Source of the DNA: Archilochus colubris
Taxonomy: Eukaryota; Chordata; Aves; Apodiformes; Trochilidae
Length of the DNA stretch: 64,000 nucleotides
Assembly: GCA_023079485.1 (NCBI GenBank)
Contig: CM041084.1
Span: forward strand, 128,027,292-128,091,291
Reading direction: 5' to 3'
The translations under genes were made by a program, and so were the position numbers. The notes under the pieces were generated by a model. The model was not told the DNA's origin. It saw only the letters and a program-made list of their open reading frames with translations, and ran no database searches. The number at the start of each line of letters is the position of its first letter. Position 1 is the first letter of the stretch. Shown in pieces: positions 22,801 to 30,100 of the stretch.

Positions 22801-24242
22801 AGAAATATGTTCACAGTGTGTCCAGTTTCAGGCACACATTGACTAAAAAAGCTAATAACACCATAAAACTGTTTCTTATGTTGATAAAGAAAAACTTCAC
22901 ACACATCTCAGATTAGTAAAGACTCCGTGATTATATTACAGTTGTAACCTTCATTAAAACAGTGTTTTACTTATTTTGGGTATCTTATTTACTCAGGATT
23001 GGTGAAAGGCCAGAGATTGGCCAAAATGCCTTCTATTTAAATGGATTCCTTTAGGTAAGTAAAATACCCTTTTAATGAAGTTTATGATGTAATATACATA
23101 GATGATTCTTTACATTCCTGAATATAAGTTGTTTATATATTAACAATTATGCATTACTTACCTGGGAACTTCTTTGTCAAATTAAGAGTTGATTTAATAT
23201 CTCAGGAGTTATATAACTATTTGTTTGTCATGTGTGATACTTTGTCATTTAACAAGTATGTGTCTTCATGTCTTTCAGCACTCTTGGTCTCCTATACAGT
23301 GTGGAGTCAGTGGGGAACTTCAGGGTTTCGGAAAGGAGGAATTTACCACATTCCTGAAGAGCGTGAAAGCTGGGAGGATGTTAGAGAAAATGTCTTCAAT
23401 TATAATGAAGAAGGAGGTGGAGAACATGACCAGGTATGATGCAACGAATCCATTCTTTGCAAATCGAACCTCTCTTCACCTTCCTTTCCCACACCATTTA
23501 TTTAATTTTTTGTCCTTATCCAATTGTGTTGTTTTGTTTTGGTTTTTTTTAACCTTGAATGAGAGGCTTCTGCTTCAACACACTCTCTACCTTTCATGAT
23601 GCTCATCTGCAGCCACCATAGAGGGGGTTGCTTTGGACACAGCATTCTTGCTTTACCTGAAGACTGTCATCACTCACAGGCTTTTGGTGTGATCTGTATT
23701 TGGCTCTCTCAACTAGGGCCTTTTTTCTTCAAAACTCACAAAACCCAGTTTTGTGTTTCATTCTTTTAAAATGTTTTTGAAACCTGTTTACTTTCATGTT
23801 GTTTCTCTCTGAGGTTTACATTCTTTTTTTTTTCCCCCAGAATGCTTATGATATAGATGAACTGAAGAAACCTCTGCATACCATTCCCCACTTCCCCTTG
23901 AGGGCAGATGCTCCACACTCCAGGACACCCACTGACCCAAAAAGAGACTCACTCCCAAAACAAGCACATCAGAAACCATCAACATCAGCTGTTACCAGCA
24001 TACCAGACTTCAAGGAATATGTTTCTCAAATCATCTGGGATGCAGACAATGATCTACAGAGTCTTCCAGCTGACACCATTCATTTTTACTGCTTAGAAGG
24101 GCAATGCTCTCTAGCAGGGAGCCTTAGTTCCTTAAACTCCTTTTGTGATGATGAAGATATAAATTATGATTGCCTTCAAGAGTGGGGGTCAAAGTTTGAG
24201 AAGCTTAAAGAACTCTGTAAGGTCTCAAATGAACACTTGTAA
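183..24242 (+). CDS. Type III classical cadherin, Hz-cadherin/DN-cadherin type (5'-truncated by window)
   Basis: Single-pass adhesion receptor expected at the plasma membrane, linking calcium-dependent cadherin repeats to catenins. Exons: 183-355, 482-649, 1568-1817, 4390-4517, 5702-5888, 6040-6183, 7869-8152, 9358-10975, 11542-11635, 12388-12572, 13159-13391, 14716-14993, 16453-16667, 16956-17083, 17893-18017, 18204-18336, 18430-18610, 18936-19102, 19638-19902, 20547-20727, 22113-22366, 23279-23433, 23841-24242. All 22 junctions agree in phase and no exon has a stop, giving about 1980 residues to TAA at 24240-24242. Domain order is about ten cadherin repeats, NE/PCCD, EGF, LamG, EGF, LamG, two Cys-rich EGF-like segments, membrane span, catenin-binding tail. 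That order defines type III classical cadherins; FAT and CELSR proteins lack this tail. The family was described in chicken as Hz-cadherin (retinal horizontal cells); assigning this gene as its orthologue is inference. The first exon may instead start at 193 (second AG). Upstream exons with the signal peptide and further repeats lie outside. Confidence 0.93.
1818..4389 (+). other. Cadherin intron, 2.6 kb, no recognised element
   Basis: The interval between exons 1568-1817 and 4390-4517 is AT-rich unique-looking sequence with a short poly-A run near 3069-3082. No CR1 end, tRNA-like promoter or long coherent frame is visible. Short frames here lack domain signatures. Confidence 0.7.
4390..8152 (+). 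CDS. Cadherin exons 4390-4517, 5702-5888, 6040-6183, 7869-8152: repeats 3-4 and start of 5
   Basis: The first exon opens with DVNDNVPFF then [12 protein letters not shown]. The next two give a full repeat with [17 protein letters not shown] and DVNDNAPAF. The 7869-8152 exon carries [22 protein letters not shown] and ends with NKNDEAPVF and the start of another repeat ([18 protein letters not shown]). The calcium linker NKNDE departs from DxNDN at its first residue. Phases are 1, 0, 1, 1 at the starts and all fit. Introns 4518-5701 and 6184-7868 are described separately. Confidence 0.9.
4805..4828. promoter_or_regulatory. Candidate p53-family response element, perfect palindrome
   Basis: Two decamers, GAACATGTTT (4806-4815) and AAACATGTTC (4818-4827), both satisfy RRRCWWGYYY at all ten positions and are separated by 2 bp, within the 0-13 bp spacing p53, p63 and p73 tolerate. 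With flanking G and C the whole is an 11-bp perfect inverted repeat around CC. It lies in the intron between exons 4390-4517 and 5702-5888. Function is inferred from motif alone. Confidence 0.45.
4840..4907. repeat. Perfect 15-bp inverted repeat with 38-nt loop
   Basis: TTATTTAATTGACCA at 4840-4854 is the exact reverse complement of TGGTCAATTAAATAA at 4893-4907. The loop holds a smaller AAATA/TATTT hairpin. No target-site duplication or transposase-like frame is visible, so a MITE remnant is possible but not shown. Confidence 0.85.
4922..4970. repeat. Imperfect hairpin sharing the TGGTCAA word with its neighbour
   Basis: TGGTCAAAT plus GTTGG (4927-4941, one bulged G at 4936) pairs with CCAAC plus ATTTGACCA (4947-4960) across a 5-nt loop. 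ATGAC (4922-4926) can further pair with GTCAT (4966-4970). It lies 15 nt after the preceding inverted repeat. Confidence 0.8.
5396..5515 (+). repeat. Probable ancient LINE (CR1/L3-like) 3'-end remnant
   Basis: The stretch with tggccactgttggagatt, gatactgggcttgatggg and ggtacagctgttcttatg closely resembles an old, widely dispersed amniote LINE 3' end that I recall as GGGCTAGATGGACC ... GTTCTTATG. The match is from memory and diverged; the family name is uncertain. Confidence 0.4.
6184..7868 (+). other. Cadherin intron with purine-rich low-complexity tract
   Basis: This 1685-bp intron has no recognised transposon. At 7397-7482 lies an almost pure A/G run on the + strand (blocks of AAAAGG and long A runs with one C). 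Frames in this region lack domain signatures. Confidence 0.7.
7397..7482 (+). repeat. A/G-rich low-complexity tract
   Basis: About 86 bp are nearly all A and G on the + strand, preceded by a short (AAT)n. It could be a decayed poly-A tail or a simple repeat. No adjoining retroelement body was identified. Confidence 0.8.
8376..8614 (-). mobile_element. CR1 LINE 3' fragment
   Basis: The + strand shows the reverse complement of a CR1 3' end: three TCATAGAA-type tail units, then GGTTGGAAGGGACCTCAGAG and the usual body. Read on the - strand it encodes the C-terminal CR1 ORF2 peptide ([20 protein letters not shown]). It is 5'-truncated at about 8614, where the sequence switches to an oppositely oriented CR1 tail. 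It sits in the intron 8153-9357. Confidence 0.9.
8613..8650 (+). mobile_element. Short CR1 3' tail in opposite orientation, abutting the preceding CR1
   Basis: Immediately after the truncated CR1 the + strand reads aaggtctttcccaaccta then atggttctatgattcta, which is a CR1 3' terminus in + orientation. In the related copy at 56566 the body instead continues with the usual CR1 interior after cctaaacctc. The pair therefore has two CR1 3' ends facing outward, with TCATAGAAT-like termini at both ends. Confidence 0.65.
9358..10975 (+). CDS. Cadherin giant exon: repeats 5 (rest) to 9 and start of 10
   Basis: A single open exon of 1618 bp (539 codons plus one base) encodes most of five cadherin repeats, opening [18 protein letters not shown]. 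Linkers in order are [36 protein letters not shown] and [10 protein letters not shown]. Repeat cores keep LDREK/FDREV or equivalent and DxD motifs (ATDPDQ, AVDLDD, AMDRDE, AVDLDS). Acceptor is ttccag at 9352-9357, donor is G|gtaaat. Every other visible exon except the last is under 300 bp, so this block is exceptional within the gene; past intron loss is the simplest reading. Confidence 0.95.
11542..12572 (+). CDS. Cadherin exons 11542-11635 and 12388-12572: last, degenerate repeat 10
   Basis: These exons read [20 protein letters not shown], then [20 protein letters not shown] and [20 protein letters not shown]. The pattern of a DDxD segment, a GTPPGTYN strand and a VKEI ending matches the final membrane-proximal repeat of DN-type cadherins. 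There is no DxNDN after it; the sequence runs into the NE/PCCD instead. The 94-bp exon ends in phase 2 (tcaag|gtattt) and joins the 185-bp exon cleanly. The intron between (11636-12387) has no recognisable element. Confidence 0.88.
13159..14925 (+). CDS. Cadherin NE/primitive classic cadherin domain (exons 13159-13391 and first part of 14716-14993)
   Basis: After repeat 10 comes a region starting [20 protein letters not shown], running through [18 protein letters not shown] and [18 protein letters not shown], then two Cys-rich clusters ([12 protein letters not shown] and AVCGCAARE). This is the position and style of the non-chordate-specific PCCD of type III cadherins, whose DN-cadherin counterparts also begin near I-T-x-E-D-F. 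The domain is absent from the type I/II classical cadherins that dominate vertebrates, so it is the clearest marker of this gene's class. A CR1 sits in the intron that divides it. Confidence 0.85.
13538..14108 (-). mobile_element. CR1 LINE 3' fragment, about 570 bp
   Basis: A reverse-complement CR1 starts at AGAATCATAGGATGGTTTGG and runs through GGAAGGGACCTC, the ORF2 C-terminal region (read on -: [20 protein letters not shown]) to about the CCAGGATACCAAC element near 14108. Several stops and shifts show it is dead. It lies in the intron splitting the NE/PCCD exons. Its tail resembles the copy at 63841 rather than those at 8376 and 56566. Confidence 0.9.
14926..16499 (+). CDS. Cadherin EGF-like module 1, split by intron
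   Basis: The end of exon 14716-14993 plus the start of exon 16453-16667 read [19 protein letters not shown] then [15 protein letters not shown], with six cysteines in the EGF spacing C-x(n)-C-NGGTC-x(n)-C-x-C-x(n)-G-x-x-C. The junction (TAC AG|C TGC) creates the serine before the CKC element. The 1459-bp intron contains a TTTTG run near 15877-15895 but no identified transposon. Confidence 0.9.
15877..15896 (+). repeat. Short (TTTTG)n run
   Basis: Four to five TTTTG units follow a T/G-rich stretch in the intron 14994-16452. The rest of this 1.46-kb intron shows nothing recognisable. Confidence 0.7.
16453..18336 (+). CDS. Cadherin laminin-G domain 1 (exons 16453-16667, 16956-17083, 17893-18017, 18204-18336)
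   Basis: The first LamG module follows EGF1, with [20 protein letters not shown], the buried strand [13 protein letters not shown]-type strand DRRWHNIKI, and the closing segment [17 protein letters not shown], which is the usual FxGCIxNV signature. LamG modules mediate protein or glycan contacts. Exon 16956-17083 ends in a GC donor (aag|gcaagt). The alternative GT four bases later would shift the frame into a stop in the next exon, so the GC site is required. Exon 18204 uses a microsatellite-like pyrimidine tract as its acceptor. Confidence 0.9.
18141..18203 (+). repeat. Pyrimidine microsatellite forming the splice acceptor of exon 18204
   Basis: An uninterrupted C/T stretch made of TTTC units and TCTCCCTT units runs straight into cttcag at 18198-18203. 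It therefore doubles as an unusually long polypyrimidine tract. Length changes by replication slippage could alter splicing of the LamG1 exon. Confidence 0.85.
18430..18610 (+). CDS. Cadherin EGF-like module 2
   Basis: One 181-bp exon reads [17 protein letters not shown] and then an EGF-like unit with [34 protein letters not shown]. Six cysteines fit EGF spacing, with the C-x-C-x(n)-GYSGPxC ending. It separates the two LamG modules as in DN-type cadherins. The beginning probably completes LamG1, as PGC supplies its last cysteine. The intron before it is only 93 bp. Confidence 0.9.
18936..20650 (+). CDS. Cadherin laminin-G domain 2 (exons 18936-19102, 19638-19902, start of 20547-20727)
   Basis: The second LamG module begins [19 protein letters not shown] and contains [58 protein letters not shown] and the closing [14 protein letters not shown], again the FxGCMxDV-type signature. 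Exon junctions are phase 0 (gag|gtgagc, ctctag) and phase 1 (aag|gtaagt, atgcag). It is more divergent from LamG1 than expected for a recent duplication, so both modules are old. Confidence 0.9.
20209..20242. repeat. AT-only inverted repeat
   Basis: ATTAATTTATTA (20209-20220) and TAATAAATAAATTAAT (20227-20242) can pair apart from a 4-nt insertion. It lies inside an AT-rich patch (about 20205-20265) in the intron 19903-20546. Confidence 0.7.
20651..22300 (+). CDS. Cadherin membrane-proximal Cys-rich/EGF-like segments (exons 20547-20727, 22113-22366)
   Basis: After LamG2 come two cysteine-rich units: [19 protein letters not shown] with [12 protein letters not shown], then [19 protein letters not shown] with [15 protein letters not shown]. 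The second is a canonical EGF; the first is a looser Cys-rich box as seen in DN-type cadherins. The junction TGC CG|G TGT makes the YECRCPAG motif. The 1385-bp intron between them is AT-rich and contains no identified transposon. Confidence 0.88.
22301..24242 (+). CDS. Cadherin transmembrane segment and catenin-binding tail (end of 22113-22366, 23279-23433, 23841-24242)
   Basis: The membrane span [19 protein letters not shown] is split by intron 22367-23278. The cytoplasmic tail has the juxtamembrane p120-catenin-binding signature [12 protein letters not shown] followed by [12 protein letters not shown], then the beta-catenin-binding signature with [39 protein letters not shown] and a stop at 24240. 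The SLSSLNS serines match the CK2/GSK3-type phospho-sites of classical cadherins (family knowledge). Both catenin sites look intact, so the protein should couple to actin like E- or N-cadherin. Confidence 0.95.
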
Positions 24243-25650
24243 CTGGAGTTAAAGGAACTTGACACATTGCCATGACATATGGATACTACTTTAAAAAATG
24301 CCCGTTTTTATATATAAGGTACATCAAGTAACTTAACTTGATGCAAGTTTTTAGTTACAGTTGTATGATATTCTCATTTTTTCCCAGAAGTGATAACCCA
24401 GTCTTTTTATATCCTTTGTACAGTTATTTAATGATAGAAATGCAAAGACTTTTAAAGCATGACTTTTCTGTAAAACTTTGGAACATAGGATTTGTATAGA
24501 ATAGCATTATAATATCCCTTTTTATTTCTGTAGACCACAAAATTGCCCATGATGCAAGTACTTGAAGTATTTTCTCCCTAATATTAATATGATTCCTCCC
24601 AGGCAGGTAGTAATGGGTAGGGCATTTTTTGAAATTGCATTCATTTTAGACTGTGAAATAATTATCACAAATGTTAAATATAAAAAAAAATTAATTTTCT
24701 GGTTCTCTTGTTAACCTTTGCCTTACCCTCCTAACTCAGTAATTTGCCTCAATATCACACACAGCATCCCACTCACTACTACAGGCTGCCCAACTATATG
24801 ACACCTTTGCTGTCTGACCCTTTTTCTAATTACCTGTAAAAAGGAAGAAGTAGTGGCACGATCCTAGCTGTGGATTGCACTTTGCTGACACGACAATTCA
24901 TACTCTTGAGAGCAGTTTTCAGACCTGGAAAAAGTCTATATTCAGTAAGCTTTTATTTCCAACTTTGCTTTCCATGTGGAACCCTTCTTCAAAGTCTGCA
25001 GCTGGAAAGCAAATGAGGTGATTGCTTCAGGTGAGAAGAGAAGCTAGAAAGGAATCCAGGCAGAGGCTGGAACTGAACTCTGTCAATCAGGACATTAATT
25101 GTAAAAACTGGGATCCTCAAAACAGAGAGCATGGGAAACCTACCCTGTTCCCCTCTGCTTACTCCCACTCCCCCAGAAAAGGACTGTGGTATGAGCATGG
25201 AATGGAAGTCAGGAGATTCTCAAATCTAACCTTGACTTGAACACACCTCTGTGGCCACTTTGTTCTTTCCCTTTCTCTTTCCCTTTCTCTCTGAAATAGG
25301 GGCAGCTCCCAATGCCTGGGGTGAGGTGTGAATGTTAACAGGTGCTTACAGACTGCTTGAAAGCTCTGAAGTGAGAGGATTTTTTTAAGTTGTTTTCTAT
25401 CTTGTGTTTTTTAATTACACCGTGATACTCAATGTCCCCTTTTTATTGACACTTCCTTTAATTTACAAATACCATTTTTAAAATTGAGTCTTTCATCACT
25501 GATCATTTTATTTGGCATAAAAATGCAATTACAAATTAGTTTTAACTAAGAAGGAAATCTTGATACTAGTAGAATAAATACAATTTGCACTAAAATTGAT
25601 TTAATGAAACCACCATCTAAACTGAATAAAAAATCTGCATTCATTACATA
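24243..25650 (+). other. Probable 3' UTR of the cadherin gene
   Basis: After the stop there is AT-rich non-coding sequence. AATAAA occurs at 25573-25578 and 25625-25630; the UTR would be about 1.4 kb if these are used. A perfect 8-bp stem-loop, CATCAAGT / ACTTGATG around AACTTA, lies at 24322-24343. UTR extent is inferred. Confidence 0.55.
25573..25630 (+). terminator. Two AATAAA poly(A) signals, candidates for the cadherin 3' end
   Basis: Canonical hexamers at 25573-25578 and 25625-25630 are the first AATAAA copies I find after the cadherin stop on the + strand. Either would end the transcript about 0.9 kb before the INTS8 CpG island. Confidence 0.5.
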
Positions 25651-26567
25651 AAATTATATATATAAAGAATAATAGCAATATTTATTAGAGGGATTTGGAG
25701 CAAAGAGTCAGTATGAGCCATTTCTTCATGCCAAAGTCTCCCACATCTGGGTATTGATTGTTTTTACCCTTTCACAAAAAAATTAACATTGTAACTATAT
25801 TAATACATCCAGCCACATCTTACTTGATGTAAATTTTCTGTTTTTCTGAAGATATATGATCTTATAAGACACTACACATTCTCTTACATCCAGAGATATT
25901 ACATATGTTGTGTTTCAAGTGGAAACTGCTAAGCCCCAGAACATCAGTAAGATGACAGTTCAGAGTCTTGATCTCTTACATTTTTATTAACTGCATAGAC
26001 ATTTTTATTACTCTTTATTAAGCTGCCTCTTGGTATCAAGGAAAGCTTAGCATAAATTTGGCAAGCTGTCCCTTCTAATGTGAAAAATGTGCTACAGATA
26101 ATGTTCACAGGCCAACTATGATCTCACACAGGATTATTTTGTCAGTCATATTCTGAACTTGAACTTTTACATATAGATGCATTGAGCAGTAACTCAGGAA
26201 AGTGGAAGCAGTAGTTAATTATTTTCCCTCAAATAACAAAAGGCAGGAAGCAACAAGCACAACAGAAGACAAATTGCAGTGTAGTAGGCTTCAGTCCCCA
26301 TGGAAGATGAGAAAGAGGGGAAGTTCTTCTGTCTCTGTGTCAGTTTCAGCGAAATGCAGAAAGTTTTTGGCTGGCAATTCTCTGTCTAGCTACACAGATG
26401 GACTGAGACTGAGAAAGGGCTACACCAGGCTGTTTTAATGTGGTGCCCCCTGCTTGGCTTGCTGCAGAAGCTGAGGCTGTTGAATAGATGAGGAGCAGCC
26501 CTGTGTGCAGCAGCATAAGTTACTGCTGGAAGAAAGCTGCTTCTGCCATCTGATTTGAAACTGCGCT
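25651..26567. other. Intergenic sequence between cadherin and INTS8 promoter, nothing recognised
   Basis: About 0.9 kb of AT-rich sequence has no CR1 end and no supported coding exon. Short frames show no domain signatures. Composition shifts sharply to GC-rich near 26568. Confidence 0.65.
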
Positions 26568-26937
26568 TCTTCGGGGGTGCCTCAGCCCCTCTGCCGCTTC
26601 ACAAGGCACCGTGAGGTGAGCTCGGCCCGGCGGCGGGGGCAGGATCAGCCGTTCTGCCTCAGGCTGCGCTGCGCCTGCCCGCTCCGACCGCTTCAGGGCC
26701 CGACTCGCAGCCACCCCTCCACCCCCTCTTCTCCAGCCACCTGCTGGGACCGCAAATTAACAGACGCACACACCAGTGCTGCGTTCTGTGCCTATGGCAG
26801 CCGGCGGCCAGAGCCCCGGACCTCCCGCCCCGGTGAGCGGGGCCCCGCCCCGGGCTGCGCTAGGGACCGGGGCTCCGCTCTGAGGGGCGGGTCCGAGCGG
26901 GGTCCGTCCCCCTGCACGGCCCAGGGGGCGGTGGCCA

Positions 26938-26948
26938 GCCGCCATCTT
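26938..26948 (-). promoter_or_regulatory. YY1 core site
   Basis: GCCGCCATCTT on + is AAGATGGCGGC on -, the full YY1 core found just downstream of start sites in many housekeeping promoters. It lies about 90 bp before the INTS8 ATG and would mark the transcription start region. Confidence 0.65.
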
Positions 26949-27036
26949 GTCGCCGCCACCGTCTCCTGCGGGGGAGGGTGCGACAAGCGCGGCCGCTGTA
27001 CCGGGGTGGGGACGGCTTCAGGGCCGGGGGACAGCC

Positions 27037-27166
27037 ATGAGCGCGGAAGCGGCGGACCGGGAAGCCGCCACCTCGAGCCGTCCTTGTACGCCGCCGCAGA
27101 CCTCCTGGTTCGAGTTCCTGCTGGAGGAGTCCCTGCTGGAGCAGCACCTGCAGAAGGCCTCTCCCG
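27037..27166 (+). CDS. INTS8: INTS8 exon 1 (start codon, WFEF motif)
   Basis: The ATG at 27037 (acagccATGa) begins MSAEAADREAATSSRPCTPP, matching the known INTS8 N-terminus; SWFEFLLEESLLEQH follows, with the WFEF codons at 27106-27117. No upstream in-frame start with family similarity exists. The donor is CCC G|gtgcgt. The exon sits entirely in the CpG island. Confidence 0.97.
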
Positions 27167-30100
27167 GTGCGTGTGGCGCGGCCCCCCTGCCGGCTGTCTC
27201 CCCATGGCTCCTCAGCAGGCGCTGCTCAGCGTCCCTCCCCACGGGTCCCAGCGAAGAAGGGTTCGCTCCTTTCCCTGCGGGCCCCTTCCTCTGCGGCTCC
27301 TCCGCTGCCTTGGCGGGGCCTGTCTGCTCCTCTGCTGCCGCCCGCTCGTCCTCCCTCGTCCCCCATCCCCTGTCTCGCCCGTCCCTCCCCCGTCTCGCCC
27401 GTCCCTCCCTCGCCTCTCCCTCCCTTCTTCGTCCCTCCGTCCCTCCGTCCCTCCCTCCCTTCTTCGTCCCTCCCTCCCTCCCTCCCTCCCTCCCTCCCTT
27501 CTTTCTCTCCTCTTCCCCTCTCCTTCCATTCCTCCCTCGCTCGTCCCTCCCTCGCCTTTTCTCCCTCCCTCATCTCTCTCGTCTCTCCCTCCCTCCCCCT
27601 CTCTGGGCTCCCCCCGGGGATGCTCCGTGGGTCTTTGCTGCATCCGAGGAGCCGGTCTGGGCGCGTTAGGGCAGCCAGGCAAGGCACTAGAGGCCTCCTA
27701 AAGGTTCAGTGCTGAAAGTGCTGTGTCTTCTGAGGCCTGGAATGAATAGAAACCCAGTCCATTGCGTTATAGGAAAATTAGCATATTTTAAACCAACTGA
27801 TTTTTTTTTTTTTTTGATGAGCATAAGTGGGAATTGTATTTTTCATTATGTGAATTCTACAAGCAGGTGGAGGATATAGGAAAATCTGGGACAGTATTAC
27901 CTCTATAAAAAGTAAATTTAAGCATTGGCTGGCTTTATTTTTGTGTTTAAATCTTATACTGATATTTTGCATTTAAAAATTATTAGTATCAGTCTTATGT
28001 TTCACAAAGTTCAGGGAGAGTATAGTTGTTACAGTTTGGCTTCAGTTTCTCAAAACAGCTCAAAGGTATTGGAGAAAATTTATTATAAGGAAGAGATCTA
28101 GAGGCCTTTTTCTTTAAATTGTTCTAAAAGTATTTTACAGATGTATTCAGAAGTACCAGCAGTTTGTAAACATATTTTAAAATGTAGAGAATTGCAAGTA
28201 AGTCTATATTTTTACAATACCTAACTTGCTGTTTCAATAGGCAGCATTTATTTTCTGTAGATGCAGGTACTGAGACATAATTAATGCAAACATATCAGAA
28301 TGTGATTACCCTGACCATGTAAACCTGAAGGTTAAATAAAGATATCTTAATTGTCTGGTTTGAGACAGCATTTGGCATTAGAATCCCAAATGCCAGGTGC
28401 TATAAAAATGTTGTCAGCTATAAAAATGGCAATGAGGCGAGATCCCTCTTTTTGGTTGCAACAATTTCTGGGCTTACAAAGAATCTGAAGAGTGGCTCTG
28501 TTTTTTGTAGATCCACCACCTGTGCAGCTGATTGTCCAGTTCTTGGAACAAGCTTCGAAACCATCTGTGAATGAACAAAATCAAGTGCAGCCACCACCTG
28601 ATAACAAAAGAAACCGCATTTTAAAACTCCTTGCTCTTAAAGTTGCTGCTCATCTGAAGTGGGACTTGGATGTGTTAGAGAAAAGGTACAGTCTCTTCAT
28701 TGTCATGCTGAGATTACTAAATGGAAGTGGTTTTAGTTCTTTATTTTAACAAATAGAAATCTGTCTTATATTAAGAAAAGTCTCGGGTGTTACAACTGAA
28801 ATCAAGTTCAATTTAATCTCTGAGTTAGGAAAGGGTGTTGACAAAGGCAGTGTCTTTGAGCAAAGCCACACTGTTTTGGAATTGGAGAAGAACAGTGAGG
28901 TTTAGGCATGAAGATGTGCACATCTAAACTGCAAAAAGAGGAGTTTTAGGTTGTATTTTCTTTGGTGACAAAACAAGCTTAAGTTTCCCCATTCTGACAT
29001 GTTTGAAAGTGGAGGTCTTTCAAGGCTGCTTCCTTTCCTGCAGCTTGAAGAATATATTAATTTATTCATTGTGTATCTTCTGTCAAATAGAACCTTTGCT
29101 TCTTAAAATGCAGGTGCAGTCCAGCTTGCAAGATCAGCCCTACTGTATGACTCTATTGGGCTGATTCTGGGGTTTGATAGGACTGTTTTGTTCAAATGTG
29201 GTTTTTATGAGAATCAGTCTGAAGTAATTTCATCTACTAAAGAGTTCTTGTTCTGTTAGTTCATTAAGTCTGAGATTGTTCTTGATTAAGATATGCGCTT
29301 TTGTTTTTTAGCTGCTTATACCCAAAGATTCAGCCTTGGTAGATAAAAAAGAGTCCATTTTTTTTCTAAGTCTTCTGCTGTTATAACCAGTTTAATTATA
29401 TTCTGTTCTTGCCAGTGACAAGATTCCTGGACATCATATAACAAAAACATTGTTTGTTAGTTTAAAATGTCTGTTTAATAACAGACCTGGAGTCTGATAT
29501 TATGCAAGACCTAAAATTCATTAGATGGGAATTCTGGCTTTAGTTGCTAAAAGTGTGGTTTGACTCATTGGTTTCAATGCCAGTTTTGCAAAAAATGTAA
29601 TTTTTTTGTGACATGAAAGGTACTTTGGCAGTAGCTGATAATTTCTAATTTTAAATTATGTCTAAATTAGTCTTTCAGTTGTGTTAAATTATACCTCAAA
29701 AAGTTGGAATGAAGCAGTCCAGCCTGCAAGCCTTCTCATTTTTTTTAAGGAAGCTTCTGATCCAGTTTATGTATATTTTACATAATACAGCTTCCAGTAC
29801 TCTATAGTGTTCTATTCCAGTTCCTAGTCTGAGCTTCACTGTTTGCTGGTGGGTGCTGCAGAAAGGGAGATAAGCCATAAGAGAACAGAGAAATGTTTCC
29901 TTTACTTAAGTGAAATTAAGTTTGCAGTGGAAATGTGGTTGTTTACCTTCTAGAAGTACAATCTGGGAGTATTTTGAAAATAATTTCTTATTGTTTGGGA
30001 CCTGCTTTTATAGGTGACTGCATTGTTCTGGGGATGTGTCTGTGTGGGCTAATGCAGTGGTGTGCAGTAGTAGTTCAGCTGCCAGGGCATTTAATTATGC

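Larger units (their letters stand above)
26568..27670. promoter_or_regulatory. INTS8: CpG island promoter of INTS8
   Basis: GC content and CpG frequency jump from about 26568, covering the 5' flank, exon 1 and the start of intron 1. GC boxes GGGGCGGG (26884-26891), CCCCGCCCC (near 26843-26852) and GGGGGCGG (26925-26932) lie within 200 bp of the ATG, and there is no TATA box. This is the standard architecture of a housekeeping promoter. Donor-like gaggtgagc near 26613 and ccggtgagc near 26832 could belong to minor upstream exons. Long frames crossing this island are compositional artefacts. Confidence 0.8.

Noticed and set aside
26577..27701. 374-codon + frame, and 130-240-codon frames on both strands, across the INTS8 CpG island
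   Set aside because: Low-complexity Pro/Ser/Leu or Gly/Arg/Glu translations of GC-rich and (TCCC)n DNA. The only family-matching frame is INTS8 exon 1 at 27037-27166.
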